From Pseudomonadales bacterium (GTDB taxonomy: Bacteria; Pseudomonadota; Gammaproteobacteria; Pseudomonadales; JAHRWD01): a stretch of 40,959 bases of DNA. The stretch is from contig JAESUM010000058.1 of the NCBI GenBank assembly GCA_016763075.1, positions 1 to 40,959 of the forward strand. The letters run 5' to 3'. This document shows positions 16,982 to 28,980 of the stretch, one piece after another (position 1 is the stretch's first letter; each line of letters begins with the position of its first letter). The position numbers were made by a program, and so were the translations under genes. The notes below the pieces were generated by a model. That model did no database searches and was not told the origin of the DNA. It saw only the letters and a program-made list of their open reading frames with translations.

Positions 16982-17317
16982 ATGACCTTTATCGTCACCG
17001 ACAATTGCATCAAGTGCAAATATACTGACTGTGTTGAAGTATGTCCCGTTGACTGCTTTTACGAAGGCCCCAATTTTTTGGTAATTCACCCAGACGAATG
17101 TATCGATTGCGGACTATGTATTCCTGAATGCCCTGCAGAAGCCATCTTTGCAGACGATGAGGTTCCCGCAGATCAAGTACAGTTCTTCGAGATCAATGAA
17201 GAGCTCGCAGAGATCTGGCCAAACATCACTGAAATGAAGCCAGCACCAGATGACGCGGCTGAATGGGATGGCGTTCCTGATAAGCTCAAACATCTAGAGC
17301 GCGAAATAGCGTCATAA
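16982..17317 (+). CDS. fdxA: Seven-iron ferredoxin (3Fe-4S/4Fe-4S), FdxA
   Basis: 111 residues with nine cysteines in the FdI pattern: Cys9, 12, 17, 21, 25 and Cys40, 43, 46, 50 ([12 protein letters not shown]). The spacing fits Azotobacter FdI, in which one 3Fe-4S and one 4Fe-4S cluster are bound. The second half is an acidic tail, as in FdI. GGAG lies 7 bases before the ATG. It is a cytosolic electron carrier whose partner is not evident here. The position between mutS and rpoS is conserved in Pseudomonas-like genomes. A very long hairpin terminator follows. A separate 8-base inverted repeat (GAAATCAG/CTGATTTC, 16861-16885) lies in the gap after mutS and lacks a T-run. Confidence 0.97.
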   Translation: MTFIVTDNCIKCKYTDCVEVCPVDCFYEGPNFLVIHPDECIDCGLCIPECPAEAIFADDEVPADQVQFFEINEELAEIWPNITEMKPAPDDAAEWDGVPDKLKHLEREIAS

Positions 17318-17335
17318 GCATCCAGTTTGAACCGC

Positions 17336-17397
17336 ATTAAAAAGCGGGCATAAAAAAAGGCGGTTTGAACCGCCTTTTTTTATGCCCGCTTTTTAAT
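17336..17397. terminator. Bidirectional terminator: perfect 30-base inverted repeat
   Basis: Two perfectly complementary 30-base arms (17336-17365 and 17368-17397) flank a 2-base TG centre. Inside are two GC-rich stems, GGCGGTT/AACCGCC near the loop and GCGGGCAT/ATGCCCGC further out, separated by runs of seven A/T and bounded by runs of five A/T, so a T-tract follows a GC stem on each strand twice. It lies between convergent fdxA and rpoS and would stop transcription from both. Confidence 0.88.
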
Positions 17398-17425
17398 GAC
17401 CAATTAATTACGAGCTAACTGCCAA

Positions 17426-18382
17426 CTAGGCAAATACTAGCTCGCTGGAAAGCCCTTGCTGCTCAATAATCTCTTTCATGCGACGCAGAGCTTCGACTTG
17501 AATTTGGCGAACCCGTTCTCGGGTTAAGCCAATCTCGCTGCCTACATCTTCTAGAGTACTCATATCGTGCCCTCTAAGACCAAAGCGACGAGAGATAACC
17601 TCGCGCTGCTTCTCGGACAACTCGTCTAACCAGCTATCGATGCTGCTTTTCAAATTGCTGTCTTGCAACATTTCCGCAGGATCAATTTGATTATCATCAG
17701 CAACTGTTTCTAACAACGTTTTATCTGATTCTGATGAGATCATGCCATCAACCGATGCCACTCGCTCATTGAGTTTCAGCATCTTAGATACTTCTTCAAC
17801 CGGCTTATCTAACAGGTTGGCAATATCTTCGGGAGTTGGATCATGATCTAGTTTTTGAGTTAGCTCACGCGCAGCGCGCAAATAAACGTTTAGCTCTTTT
17901 ACAACATGAATCGGTAACCTAATGGTACGGGTTTGATTCATTATCGCCCGCTCAATAGTTTGTCGAATCCACCAGGTAGCGTAGGTAGAAAAACGAAACC
18001 CCCGTTCAGGGTCAAACTTTTCAACCGCGCGAATCAAGCCAAGATTTCCTTCTTCGATGACATCAAGCAACGTCAAACCGCGGTTGATGTATTTTCTCGA
18101 AATCTTTACGACTAAACGCAAATTACTCACGATCATATGATCGCGGGCTTTGGCTTCACCACAAATAGAGCGCCTAGAGAGAAACACTTCCTCCTTAGCG
18201 GATAGCAGCGGCGAAAAGCCAATTTCACCCAAGTATATTTGAGTGGCATCTAGCGTTTTTTGAAAGCCATCCCCTTCAGGAGTGCGGCGGTCTTGTTTCT
18301 TACGCCGATCAACTGTTCTACGCTCACTACCTGACTTTTCGCTATCAGAAGCGTCTGACGCATCACCTACCAATTCTCGCAT
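17426..18382 (-). CDS. rpoS: RNA polymerase sigma factor RpoS (sigma-38)
   Basis: 318 residues. It has an acidic/charged N-terminus, region 1.2 ([21 protein letters not shown]), region 2 with [44 protein letters not shown] split over 2.1-2.2, the 2.3-2.4 segment [17 protein letters not shown], region 3, and region 4.2 ([18 protein letters not shown]). Length is close to E. coli RpoS (330) and the gene follows nlpD as in E. coli and Pseudomonas, distinguishing it from rpoD or rpoH. It controls stationary-phase and general stress genes. The 184-base gap to nlpD contains a candidate promoter. No strong Shine-Dalgarno element precedes the ATG. Confidence 0.97.
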   Translation of the reverse strand: MRELVGDASDASDSEKSGSERRTVDRRKKQDRRTPEGDGFQKTLDATQIYLGEIGFSPLLSAKEEVFLSRRSICGEAKARDHMIVSNLRLVVKISRKYINRGLTLLDVIEEGNLGLIRAVEKFDPERGFRFSTYATWWIRQTIERAIMNQTRTIRLPIHVVKELNVYLRAARELTQKLDHDPTPEDIANLLDKPVEEVSKMLKLNERVASVDGMISSESDKTLLETVADDNQIDPAEMLQDSNLKSSIDSWLDELSEKQREVISRRFGLRGHDMSTLEDVGSEIGLTRERVRQIQVEALRRMKEIIEQQGLSSELVFA

Positions 18383-18442
18383 ACCACTACACCATTTTTT
18401 TCGACGGATATATCATCGATTTAATCAAGTAAACTAAGTTCT

Positions 18443-18471
18443 ATTGTTGTGATCTTGCGCTAGCTTGTCAA
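18443..18471 (-). promoter_or_regulatory. Candidate sigma70 promoter for rpoS
   Basis: On the minus strand a perfect TTGACA (18466-18471) and AACAAT (18443-18448, 4 of 6 matches) are separated by 17 bases in the nlpD-rpoS gap. The -35 lies inside a small inverted repeat (TAGCTT/AAGCTA, 18461-18475). Initiation near 18436 would give a leader of about 54 bases. Transcription from within nlpD, as in other species, may add to it. Confidence 0.4.
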
Positions 18472-18566
18472 GCTAACCGACTGACTCTACAAGTTAAGTG
18501 CCTAAATCAGGTTGTGGCTATTCGACGATGCCGCTTGAAGTCGGTTTGATCGCTCTATGTTGCCAC

Positions 18567-19361
18567 TTAAGGGAGATATTTTTTCGGATCTACCGAGACC
18601 CCTTTACGCCTAATCTCAAAATGCAGCATAGCTTTTCCACTTTCGTTACTACCTGTTTCGGCAATTTTCTCGCCAGCTTTAACTGTTTCGCCTTCTTTTT
18701 TAAATATTTTCCGATTATGCGCGTAAGCACTCAAAAAGCCATTCGAATGCTCGACAATAATTAATTTCTCTAACCCCCGGATACCCGCACCAACATACAC
18801 AACACTACCCGCCGCCGCAGCTACAACCGTTGAGCCTTTTGGAAGACCAATTTTAAGGCCCTGATGCAGCGGACTGTTACGTTTAAAACCTGATAAAACC
18901 GTACCTTTAACCGGCCATAGCCACTTATTTTTGGATTGGTTTTTAGAGACTATAGCGGTGGATCGCCCAGTCGCACTCTTTAGCTGTTTCTTTTTTGTAG
19001 GGAAATTTTGATTGGAGTTACGGCTTGCGGAACGCCCTGTAAATGCCTTCTTCGCTAAATACAATTTGATTCTTTGATTTGGAAAAATTACATAAGGTTT
19101 TTTAAGTCCGTTCGCGCTCGCCAGCTCTTTATAATCCCAGCCATAGCGCCAGGCAATTTGAAAGATCGTATCGCCTTCTTTGACGATGTGATAACCCCGC
19201 GTAACAAGAGGCATCCGCTGGTCGTAGTGAGATTTAAGCGGCGTAGCACAGGCTTGCAACATTAAAGAAAACAACACCCATACCACCATGCTGGACGATG
19301 AACATCGCGCTAATGGTTGTGACAACAGCCGGTAATATGTGCCCTGCAGTTTAGCGGTCAT
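18567..19361 (-). CDS. nlpD: NlpD-type lipoprotein, LysM plus degenerate LytM domain
   Basis: 264 residues. A lipoprotein signal reaches LQAC with Cys38 as the lipidated residue. A LysM domain spans about 57-100 (YHIVKEGDTIFQIAWRYG...), a basic linker follows, and the LytM/M23 domain spans about 160-264. The zinc ligand motif HxGxD appears as HQGLKIG and the last motif as LHFEIR, so ligands are missing, as in NlpD and EnvC, which activate amidases rather than cutting peptidoglycan. It probably activates AmiC at the septum from the outer membrane. The start lies one base after the DUF368 gene stop, so coupling is likely. The position before rpoS is conserved. Confidence 0.93.
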   Translation of the reverse strand: MTAKLQGTYYRLLSQPLARCSSSSMVVWVLFSLMLQACATPLKSHYDQRMPLVTRGYHIVKEGDTIFQIAWRYGWDYKELASANGLKKPYVIFPNQRIKLYLAKKAFTGRSASRNSNQNFPTKKKQLKSATGRSTAIVSKNQSKNKWLWPVKGTVLSGFKRNSPLHQGLKIGLPKGSTVVAAAAGSVVYVGAGIRGLEKLIIVEHSNGFLSAYAHNRKIFKKEGETVKAGEKIAETGSNESGKAMLHFEIRRKGVSVDPKKYLP

Positions 19362-19362
19362 G

Positions 19363-20304
19363 CTATGTTTTCGGGTTCTTCCTGATCAACAACTCTGGCA
19401 TAAATACAATCATCAAACCTACCACCATCATCACTACTGCCAATATGAGTTCTGGCTCATTACCCGTAATTTCACCAAAGGTTGATGGCATCAAATTACG
19501 GTGAACAATCGCAATCTGCTCGCCATTCGACTTAATTTGGTACGCCAGCACTTCTTTCCAGGGCCAAATTCGGTTCAAAGAACCCAACATAATGCCTAAT
19601 AGCAAAGCCATGGTAATGTCGTGAGCACGGTGCAGTAGCCACGTTAGCAACTTCGAAAAGGCCAACAACCCCACCAAACACCCGCAACAAAAAACTAAAA
19701 TCACAGGTATATCAAAGCCTTTGATCGCCGCGAGCACATTCATATACATACCCAGCATCAGGAGTATAAAGCTCCCAGAAATCCCAGGCAGTATCATTGC
19801 GCAAATGGCTATTGCTCCTGAAACGAACAAATATCCATAACTGAATTCAACATCGACGGGCGCGATATCAGTTAACAAGTACCCTGCCAGCACACCAAAG
19901 AGCATGTAGACAAACACAGAGCGCCACTGGGTAATGGTAGCGCCAAGGCGCAATGAAGAAGCTATGATCAACCCGAAGAAAAAGGACCAAACTGGTATTG
20001 GGTAATGATTTAAAGCAAATAAAATAACATGTGATAATAGTGCTGCACTGGTGACCATGCCACTAAACAGAACCAAGAGAAACCAACCGTTAATGTGCCG
20101 CCAGGCTGCGCCAAAGCCCTCACTAAATAGAAGTTTTAATGGGGCCAATCCAATGTTACTGATCGATTCAAGCAATTCACGGTAAATGCCGGTAATTAAG
20201 GCAATGGTTCCGCCAGAAACACCCGGGACAACATCCGCTGCCCCCATCGCCATTCCTTTTAAATAAAGGACAACCCGTTCTTTATTCGTCCGGGAAGCGC
20301 TCAT
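19363..20304 (-). CDS. popT: DUF368 membrane protein, undecaprenyl-phosphate translocase PopT family
   Basis: 313 residues with about eight to nine hydrophobic segments. The family signature [25 protein letters not shown] is near residues 16-40, and a second internal repeat-like motif ([20 protein letters not shown]) lies near residue 167, giving the inverted-repeat look of this transporter class. DUF368 proteins were shown in Vibrio and Staphylococcus to return undecaprenyl phosphate to the cytoplasmic face of the inner membrane; I apply this by family. The start overlaps pcm by 4 bases and the end is one base from nlpD, which ties the lipid-carrier recycler to cell-wall hydrolase control. 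Confidence 0.88.
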   Translation of the reverse strand: MSASRTNKERVVLYLKGMAMGAADVVPGVSGGTIALITGIYRELLESISNIGLAPLKLLFSEGFGAAWRHINGWFLLVLFSGMVTSAALLSHVILFALNHYPIPVWSFFFGLIIASSLRLGATITQWRSVFVYMLFGVLAGYLLTDIAPVDVEFSYGYLFVSGAIAICAMILPGISGSFILLMLGMYMNVLAAIKGFDIPVILVFCCGCLVGLLAFSKLLTWLLHRAHDITMALLLGIMLGSLNRIWPWKEVLAYQIKSNGEQIAIVHRNLMPSTFGEITGNEPELILAVVMMVVGLMIVFMPELLIRKNPKT

Positions 20305-20984
20305 TCAATCACCCCACGCAGCATGGGAACAAAATGAGCAGGTTCAATAAGCTCCTGGGTAAACCCTGACTCAGTTCGCTGAACAAGGCACAATGCTTGC
20401 TCGCCTTCTTGCTCCACAGGAATGACCAAACGGCCGTTCTTGGCAAGTTGGTTGGTGAGCGATTTGGGTAATGTCGTAGATGCAGCGGTAACGATGATGG
20501 CATCAAATTTCATAGACGTTGGCCAGCCGCCATTTCCATCGGTATGGCGCAGGCTAACGTTGTGTAATTTGAGTTGATCCAATAACAACGCAGCTCGGCG
20601 ATGCAACGCACCGATTCGTTCAACGCTGAAAATACGATTTACCAATTGCGCAAGAACAGCGGTTTGATAGCCCGAGCCAGTACCCACTTCTAATACTGTT
20701 TTTAACGGCCCCGCTTCGAGCAATAGCTCCGTCATTCGAGCCACGGTGTAGGGCTGGGAAATGGTTTGGTCAAACCCTATGGGCAGCGCAGTATCTTCAT
20801 AGGCTTTATGCGCCATTGCCTCTTCAATAAACAGGTGCCTTGGCGTATTTCGTATCGCCTCGAGCGTGGCAATACTGGTAATACCTTGCTGCTTTAGGCG
20901 TTCGATCAGACGATCTCGGGTTCGTGCAGAGGTCATGCCAATACCTGCGTGACGCTGCTCCTCTTCAAACTGCTTATTTAACAT
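20301..20984 (-). CDS. pcm: Protein-L-isoaspartate O-methyltransferase
   Basis: 227 residues. The SAM-binding motif is [15 protein letters not shown] (about residues 95-109), preceded by the substrate-site segment [17 protein letters not shown] and followed by RIFSVERI and the DAIIVTAAS strand. It methylates abnormal isoaspartyl residues to start their repair, a cytosolic function important in stationary phase. It is about 19 residues longer than E. coli Pcm (208), mainly at the N-terminus. It lies 55 bases after surE and overlaps the DUF368 gene. surE-pcm-nlpD-rpoS is a known stationary-phase cluster. Confidence 0.96.
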   Translation of the reverse strand: MLNKQFEEEQRHAGIGMTSARTRDRLIERLKQQGITSIATLEAIRNTPRHLFIEEAMAHKAYEDTALPIGFDQTISQPYTVARMTELLLEAGPLKTVLEVGTGSGYQTAVLAQLVNRIFSVERIGALHRRAALLLDQLKLHNVSLRHTDGNGGWPTSMKFDAIIVTAASTTLPKSLTNQLAKNGRLVIPVEQEGEQALCLVQRTESGFTQELIEPAHFVPMLRGVIE

Positions 20985-21039
20985 AAAATTTCTAGAATAA
21001 TTTAGTAAATGCTAACCAACCAAGGCTCAGACAAAACGC

Positions 21040-21813
21040 CTAGCTGGGGTCCAATAAATTGTGTGTATCCAACCAAGCGCTAACGTTGTCGAAGCTTTTA
21101 TGGTGAGTCATATCAAATTGCAATGGTGTAATCGACACGCGTTTTTGACTAACGGCAAAAAAATCAGTGCCGCTACCGCCGTCATCTTCTTTGCCAGAAC
21201 CAGCCAACCAATAGCTTTTTGCGCCACGCGGGTCTTCAACAATATGCGGCTGTTCAGCTGGGCTTCGATGCCCCAACCGAGTAATTTCAATGCCGGTGAT
21301 ATCAGCAAGCGGGAGGTTGGGAACATTAATGTTCAAAACGGTCTTCGGAGCAAGTACCAATGGGTTAGCTTGCTCTAACAAACGCCGTACAATCACCGCT
21401 GCAGTATGGTAGTGCATGGCGTCATTGGGCTCTAACCGAACGAGAGAAACAGCGATCGATGCATGCGATAACCGACGCCCCTCCATAGCCGCAGCTACAG
21501 TGCCAGAGTACAGCACGTCGTCGCCCAAGTTAGCCCCGGCATTGATGCCAGAAACCACTCTTTGAGGTTCATTATCAACAAAACAATAGGCGCCCAAATG
21601 CACGCAATCGGTCGGTGTTCCTGGCAAGCTAATGAAGCCGTTATCAAGGTAGGTTGGTTTTAGCGGGCGGTCTAAGGTTAGGGAGTTGCTGGCACCGCTG
21701 CGATCTCGGTCTGGCGCAACCACTGTGATGGTTGCAATTTTTTGCAATTCATCAGCCAGTGCCTTTAACCCCGGTGCTGTGACACCATCATCATTTGAAA
21801 TCAATAGTTCCAT
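21040..21813 (-). CDS. surE: 5'/3'-nucleotidase SurE
   Basis: 257 residues from the ATG at 21813, chosen because GAGGG lies 6 bases upstream; a GTG two codons earlier is an alternative. The metal-binding Asp pair is in [11 protein letters not shown] (Asp8, Asp9). Further signature segments are [15 protein letters not shown] and [25 protein letters not shown], with NVP and ITRLG later. SurE dephosphorylates nucleoside monophosphates and short polyphosphates. It begins 12 bases after ispF. In Pseudomonas truD usually lies between ispF and surE; it is absent here. Confidence 0.97.
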   Translation of the reverse strand: MELLISNDDGVTAPGLKALADELQKIATITVVAPDRDRSGASNSLTLDRPLKPTYLDNGFISLPGTPTDCVHLGAYCFVDNEPQRVVSGINAGANLGDDVLYSGTVAAAMEGRRLSHASIAVSLVRLEPNDAMHYHTAAVIVRRLLEQANPLVLAPKTVLNINVPNLPLADITGIEITRLGHRSPAEQPHIVEDPRGAKSYWLAGSGKEDDGGSGTDFFAVSQKRVSITPLQFDMTHHKSFDNVSAWLDTHNLLDPS

Positions 21814-21825
21814 GGTCACCCTCTA

Positions 21826-22320
21826 TTAGCTTGTTTGTGGAACAATGAGCACCACTGCGTGTGCCGCAATGCCTTCGCTACGTCCTTCAAATCCAAGCCG
21901 TTCTGTTGTGGTCGCTTTGACGTTAACCTCGCGAAAACTAACTCCCATATCTTTGGCCAGCTGAGTTCGCATGGATTCAATGTAGGAAGCTACCTTGGGT
22001 TTTTCCGCTACCAAGGTCAAGTCTGCATTACCTAACGCATACCCTTGGGTAGCGAGTTTTTTGATGACTACTTGGAGTAATTTTCGGCTACTGATGCCTT
22101 TATAGGCTGGGTCAGTATCTGGGAAGTGATGTCCAATATCGCCTAAACCAGCTGCGCCAAGCAGCGCATCGCACAGCGCGTGAATCATTACATCGCCGTC
22201 AGAGTGCGCAATGATGGCACACTCAGAAGGAACTTGAACACCGCCCAAAGCGATCATTTGTGGCTGCCCATCGGGTTCAGCAAAACGATGCACGTCATAC
22301 CCGTGACCAACCCTTATCAT
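21826..22320 (-). CDS. ispF: 2-C-methyl-D-erythritol 2,4-cyclodiphosphate synthase
   Basis: 164 residues (E. coli 159). Zinc ligands are visible as Asp9 and His11 in GYDVHRF and His47 in AHSDGDVMIHALCDALLG. GDIGHHFPDTDPAYKG and VNVKATTTERLGFEGRSEGIAAHAV are further family landmarks. It makes the cyclodiphosphate in the MEP pathway to isoprenoids, acting after IspD and IspE. It lies 28 bases after ispD on the same strand. The two enzymes are separate proteins here, not the IspDF fusion seen in some bacteria. Confidence 0.98.
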   Translation of the reverse strand: MIRVGHGYDVHRFAEPDGQPQMIALGGVQVPSECAIIAHSDGDVMIHALCDALLGAAGLGDIGHHFPDTDPAYKGISSRKLLQVVIKKLATQGYALGNADLTLVAEKPKVASYIESMRTQLAKDMGVSFREVNVKATTTERLGFEGRSEGIAAHAVVLIVPQTS

Positions 22321-22348
22321 GTTTTCATCGCCGCTGTATTCGACATTC

Positions 22349-23053
22349 TTATCCCATTCGCTCTAAGTAATACGCTGCTAACTCAAGGTCTTCTGGCTGA
22401 GTGACCTTAATATTTCTATCGCTGCCTTCAACCATCACCGGGTAACAACCTAATAACTCCATAGCGGAAGCCTCATCGGTAACCAATTTTTGTTCGTCGA
22501 TGGCGCTTGCCACAGCACGGGTTAGCTTAGCCACTGGAAACATTTGTGGGGTTTGCGCACACCACAAATTTGTCCGGTCGACGGTACTGGAAACCATATT
22601 ACCGTCGGTTACCCGCTTCATCGTGTCTTTTACCCGAGCACCAAGCAGTGCCCCGTTAACGCCTTGAATACCAACTTCAATAAGGCGGTTTAAATCAACG
22701 GGTGAAAGGCATGGCCTAGCAGCGTCGTGTACAAGCACCAACGCATCAGGAGTGATGTTTATTAAATATTGAAGCGCGTTTAGTACCGAATGGCAGCGTT
22801 CTTTTCCGCCTGCCACTAAGTGAATTTTTGGGTGAGCGGAAATAGGCAAGGTGTTCCAATAACGATCATCTTCGCTAATAGAAATCACCACCTGCTCAAT
22901 TTCTGGATGATCGCACAGAGGCTGAATCGCATGCTCAATAACTGTACGGCCACACAGTGGAAGATACTGCTTGGGAATAGCTGCACCCATACGCTTACCA
23001 ATGCCAGCAGCCGGTACGACAGCAACTAGCCGCGGCGCAATACTAGATGTCAT
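22349..23053 (-). CDS. ispD: 2-C-methyl-D-erythritol 4-phosphate cytidylyltransferase
   Basis: 234 residues (E. coli 236). The CTP-binding loop is VPAAGIGKRMGAAIPKQYLPL near residues 13-33. HDAARPCLS, ARVKDTMKRV and TDEASAMELLG are the other family motifs that shape the active site. It makes CDP-ME from MEP and CTP in isoprenoid synthesis. The gene lies between ftsB (46 bases upstream) and ispF, the classical ftsB-ispD-ispF order. Confidence 0.97.
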   Translation of the reverse strand: MTSSIAPRLVAVVPAAGIGKRMGAAIPKQYLPLCGRTVIEHAIQPLCDHPEIEQVVISISEDDRYWNTLPISAHPKIHLVAGGKERCHSVLNALQYLINITPDALVLVHDAARPCLSPVDLNRLIEVGIQGVNGALLGARVKDTMKRVTDGNMVSSTVDRTNLWCAQTPQMFPVAKLTRAVASAIDEQKLVTDEASAMELLGCYPVMVEGSDRNIKVTQPEDLELAAYYLERMG

Positions 23054-23099
23054 AGGTGTGATTCAAAGTATTTAAAAGGTGTGCAATCAAAACCAAACC

Positions 23100-23375
23100 C
23101 TATTCAGAGCCGGTGAACAGATAAAAGGTTTCGCCTTCTTTTATCATCCCTAGCTCTTCACGAGCAAACTGCTCTACTTTAGATGCACCTTGCTTGAGTT
23201 CCAACACTTCATTCACAAGCTGTTGGTTTCGTTTGATTTTTTGATCAACGCGGCTTTGTTGCTGAACCACTTCATTTTGTAGTCGGCGGTTATCTTCAAC
23301 ACTACCTGGCCCGACCCACAATTGATATTGCAGGCCGATCAGCATCAAAAATAGAACCCAACGAAACCATTTCAT
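23100..23375 (-). CDS. ftsB: Cell division protein FtsB
   Basis: 91 residues (E. coli 103). One N-terminal membrane span (FRWVLFLMLIGLQYQLWVG) is followed by a periplasmic coiled coil (about 28-70, with EDNRRLQNEVVQQQSRVDQKI) and the conserved EQFAREELGMIKEGETFY segment. FtsB bridges FtsL and FtsQ in the divisome and controls septal wall synthesis. It lies between eno and ispD, the order found across gammaproteobacteria. Confidence 0.95.
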   Translation of the reverse strand: MKWFRWVLFLMLIGLQYQLWVGPGSVEDNRRLQNEVVQQQSRVDQKIKRNQQLVNEVLELKQGASKVEQFAREELGMIKEGETFYLFTGSE

Positions 23376-23424
23376 GTCAGTTCAACAAGTTACCCGCTCC
23401 GCTAAAAACACGTTTTTTAAAGAA

Positions 23425-24738
<1,314 letters not shown>

Positions 24739-24751
24739 TCATTTTTTTCAG

Positions 24752-24810
24752 TGTTTTACCCGAACATGTTTTTAGCTGGGTAAAACATTGAACAATACTG
24801 CCAAGGGTAA

Positions 24811-24817
<7 letters not shown>
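24752..24817. repeat. Cluster of GGGTAA half-sites between kdsA and eno
   Basis: Two inverted pairs occur in 66 bases: TGTTTTACCC/GGGTAAAACA (24752-24761 and 24778-24787, perfect 10-base arms, 16-base spacing) and the perfect 14-base palindrome AGGGTAATTACCCT (24804-24817), which overlaps the kdsA stop codon. The arrangement could be an operator or a leader hairpin for eno. No T-run supports a terminator. Confidence 0.45.
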
Positions 24818-27299
<2,482 letters not shown>

Positions 27300-27331
27300 T
27301 TAGTCAGATTTGAGAGAAAGTTTGATCAACC

Positions 27332-27379
27332 TCCCGCAAATTAGGAAGTATTCTTGCTGCAGCAAGAACAGATGCGGGA
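27332..27379 (-). promoter_or_regulatory. Nested hairpin in the pyrG leader
   Basis: An outer 7-base stem (TCCCGCA at 27332-27338, TGCGGGA at 27373-27379) encloses a perfect 18-base palindrome TTCTTGCTGCAGCAAGAA at 27351-27368. It lies 45-90 bases before the pyrG ATG on the transcribed strand. It has no T-run, so a leader element or operator is more likely than a terminator. Confidence 0.45.
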
Positions 27380-27450
27380 TTTTACCAAATCGGCCCTTAG
27401 GATGAAACGAATAAAGAGAGTCAATCTGACTCAACCTATGGTTTGTGGCG

Positions 27451-28932
27451 CTATTTGTGCCCACCAATCCAATTCAACAAAACACCGGGCTCTAAATCAC
27501 CTGCTGCAAAGCCTTCACAAATAAAATAATTGGCAACCGCGACCAACTCTTCATCATAATAAATAAGCGGAACCCGGCTGCGCAACCAAGGCTCTACTCG
27601 GTATTCATTGAGCAGTTTTTTCAACGTGCGCGAACCTGAACGCCCGGACGGATGGCAACGCTCACCGCCTTGTCGGTATCGCACCGATACTCGCTGTGTT
27701 GTGGGCAGCGTTAATCTTTGGCTACCCTCTTCGAGCGTATTCTCAATATTTAGAATACCGTTGCCGTTAAGGCACATTGGCTGCTTTAAATCCCACTCAA
27801 CATTCACTGAACTATCAAAACTTGATGGCTCGCCAAATTCACTACGCAATAAAAAATGGATCGCTCCGTTATAGCGCCGTACCTGCCAAACACTGACTTC
27901 AAATAATGGTGCTGCATCTGCCGCGGCACCAATCACTTCGTCGATAATGGTTTCAACCCAGCCATGTTCGGGTTTGTTGGTGCCGTTTAACCCCAACCAA
28001 TGCCGAATCACATTTTGCTGCCGAAACCGATCCAGTTGTAATAATGGTGCCACTTGTAGTTGCGATACGCTTGCGCCTGCCGCCCCAAGCTCATCTCCCT
28101 TTGCATTAGCATAATCTTGCTGTGCAACTTGCTCCGCAAGGTTCGCATAATCAGAGAACACCCCCGCTGTACGAGACCAGGTTTTACGGTAGCCTGGCCA
28201 GCGTTGCTCCAACAACGGCAGTACATCGTGTCGTAAATAATTACGGTCATATTTCACTGAAGCATTGCTTGGGTCTTCAATCCAACTCAAATTTTGCAAG
28301 GTAGCAAAGCCTAACAATTGATCACGGCTTACGCTCAACAATGGCCGCAGCACTAGTGAGCAACCCATAGCCCTGCGCTGCGGGATACCTGCCAAACCTG
28401 TTGCCCCCGCACCTTTTAACAAACGCATGAGCATAGTCTCCATTTGGTCATCTAAATGGTGCGCCATGAGCAATATGCCCGAATCACCCAGAATATGCTC
28501 AAACACGGAATAACGTTGAACTCGCGCTTGCTCTTCGATGCTAAACCCTTGACCTGTGACCACGTGTATGGACTCACACACCAAAGCAATACCCAACTCG
28601 CCGCACACAGATTCACAATGGGCTTGCCATTGATTGGATTCACGCTGTAATTGATGGTTGATATGAACCGCATTCAAACTCAATGTTCGATCAGAAAACG
28701 CGCTATCGAGCTGAATTAGTTGTAGTGCTTGCTGCGCAATGAGCAGCAGAATATGAGAATCCATCCCACCGCTGTAGGCGACATGTATATTGTTCAGTGA
28801 AGGGTATTCAAGTAAAACTGCTCGAAGCTGTTGCGAACAGTCTTCGACCTGGCATTTATAAGCACGTTCGACATAGGCGCCTTCGACATAAGCGCGTTCA
28901 ATATAGCCGCGTTCAATCAACGGATCACCCAT
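27451..28932 (-). CDS. tilS: tRNA(Ile)-lysidine synthase
   Basis: 493 residues from the ATG at 28932. The PP-loop motif is HVAYSGGMDSHILLL, where SGGxDS binds ATP; further landmarks are NAVHINHQLQRESNQW, LMAHHLDDQMETMLMRLLKGAG and WIEDPSNASVKYDRNYLRHDVLPLL. The C-terminal substrate-binding domains end near VSVRYRQGGERCHPSGRSGSRTLKKLLNE. It puts lysine on C34 of tRNA-Ile(CAU). An unusual N-terminus has four 5-residue repeats before the core. No ribosome binding site is seen at either this ATG or the alternative TTG at 28974, so the start is uncertain. It follows accA closely. Confidence 0.95.
   Translation of the reverse strand: MGDPLIERGYIERAYVEGAYVERAYKCQVEDCSQQLRAVLLEYPSLNNIHVAYSGGMDSHILLLIAQQALQLIQLDSAFSDRTLSLNAVHINHQLQRESNQWQAHCESVCGELGIALVCESIHVVTGQGFSIEEQARVQRYSVFEHILGDSGILLMAHHLDDQMETMLMRLLKGAGATGLAGIPQRRAMGCSLVLRPLLSVSRDQLLGFATLQNLSWIEDPSNASVKYDRNYLRHDVLPLLEQRWPGYRKTWSRTAGVFSDYANLAEQVAQQDYANAKGDELGAAGASVSQLQVAPLLQLDRFRQQNVIRHWLGLNGTNKPEHGWVETIIDEVIGAAADAAPLFEVSVWQVRRYNGAIHFLLRSEFGEPSSFDSSVNVEWDLKQPMCLNGNGILNIENTLEEGSQRLTLPTTQRVSVRYRQGGERCHPSGRSGSRTLKKLLNEYRVEPWLRSRVPLIYYDEELVAVANYFICEGFAAGDLEPGVLLNWIGGHK
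28858..28917 (-). repeat. 4 x 15-base in-frame tandem repeat at the tilS N-terminus
   Basis: Four adjacent 15-base units on the minus strand (first ATTGAACGCGGCTAT, last GTCGAACGTGCTTAT) encode IERGY-IERAY-VEGAY-VERAY. The units keep the reading frame, so copy-number change would alter the protein by 5 residues at a time. They lie before the conserved PP-loop core. Confidence 0.85.
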
Positions 28933-28980
28933 TAGTTTTGAGCTGAGCCAACACCCATGCTGGCTCGGCCACAAACTTTA

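Noticed and set aside
27418-27432. GAGTCA/TGACTC hairpin after tilS as a terminator
   Set aside because: The stem is only 6 bases and the following sequence is only weakly T-rich; it is too weak to call.
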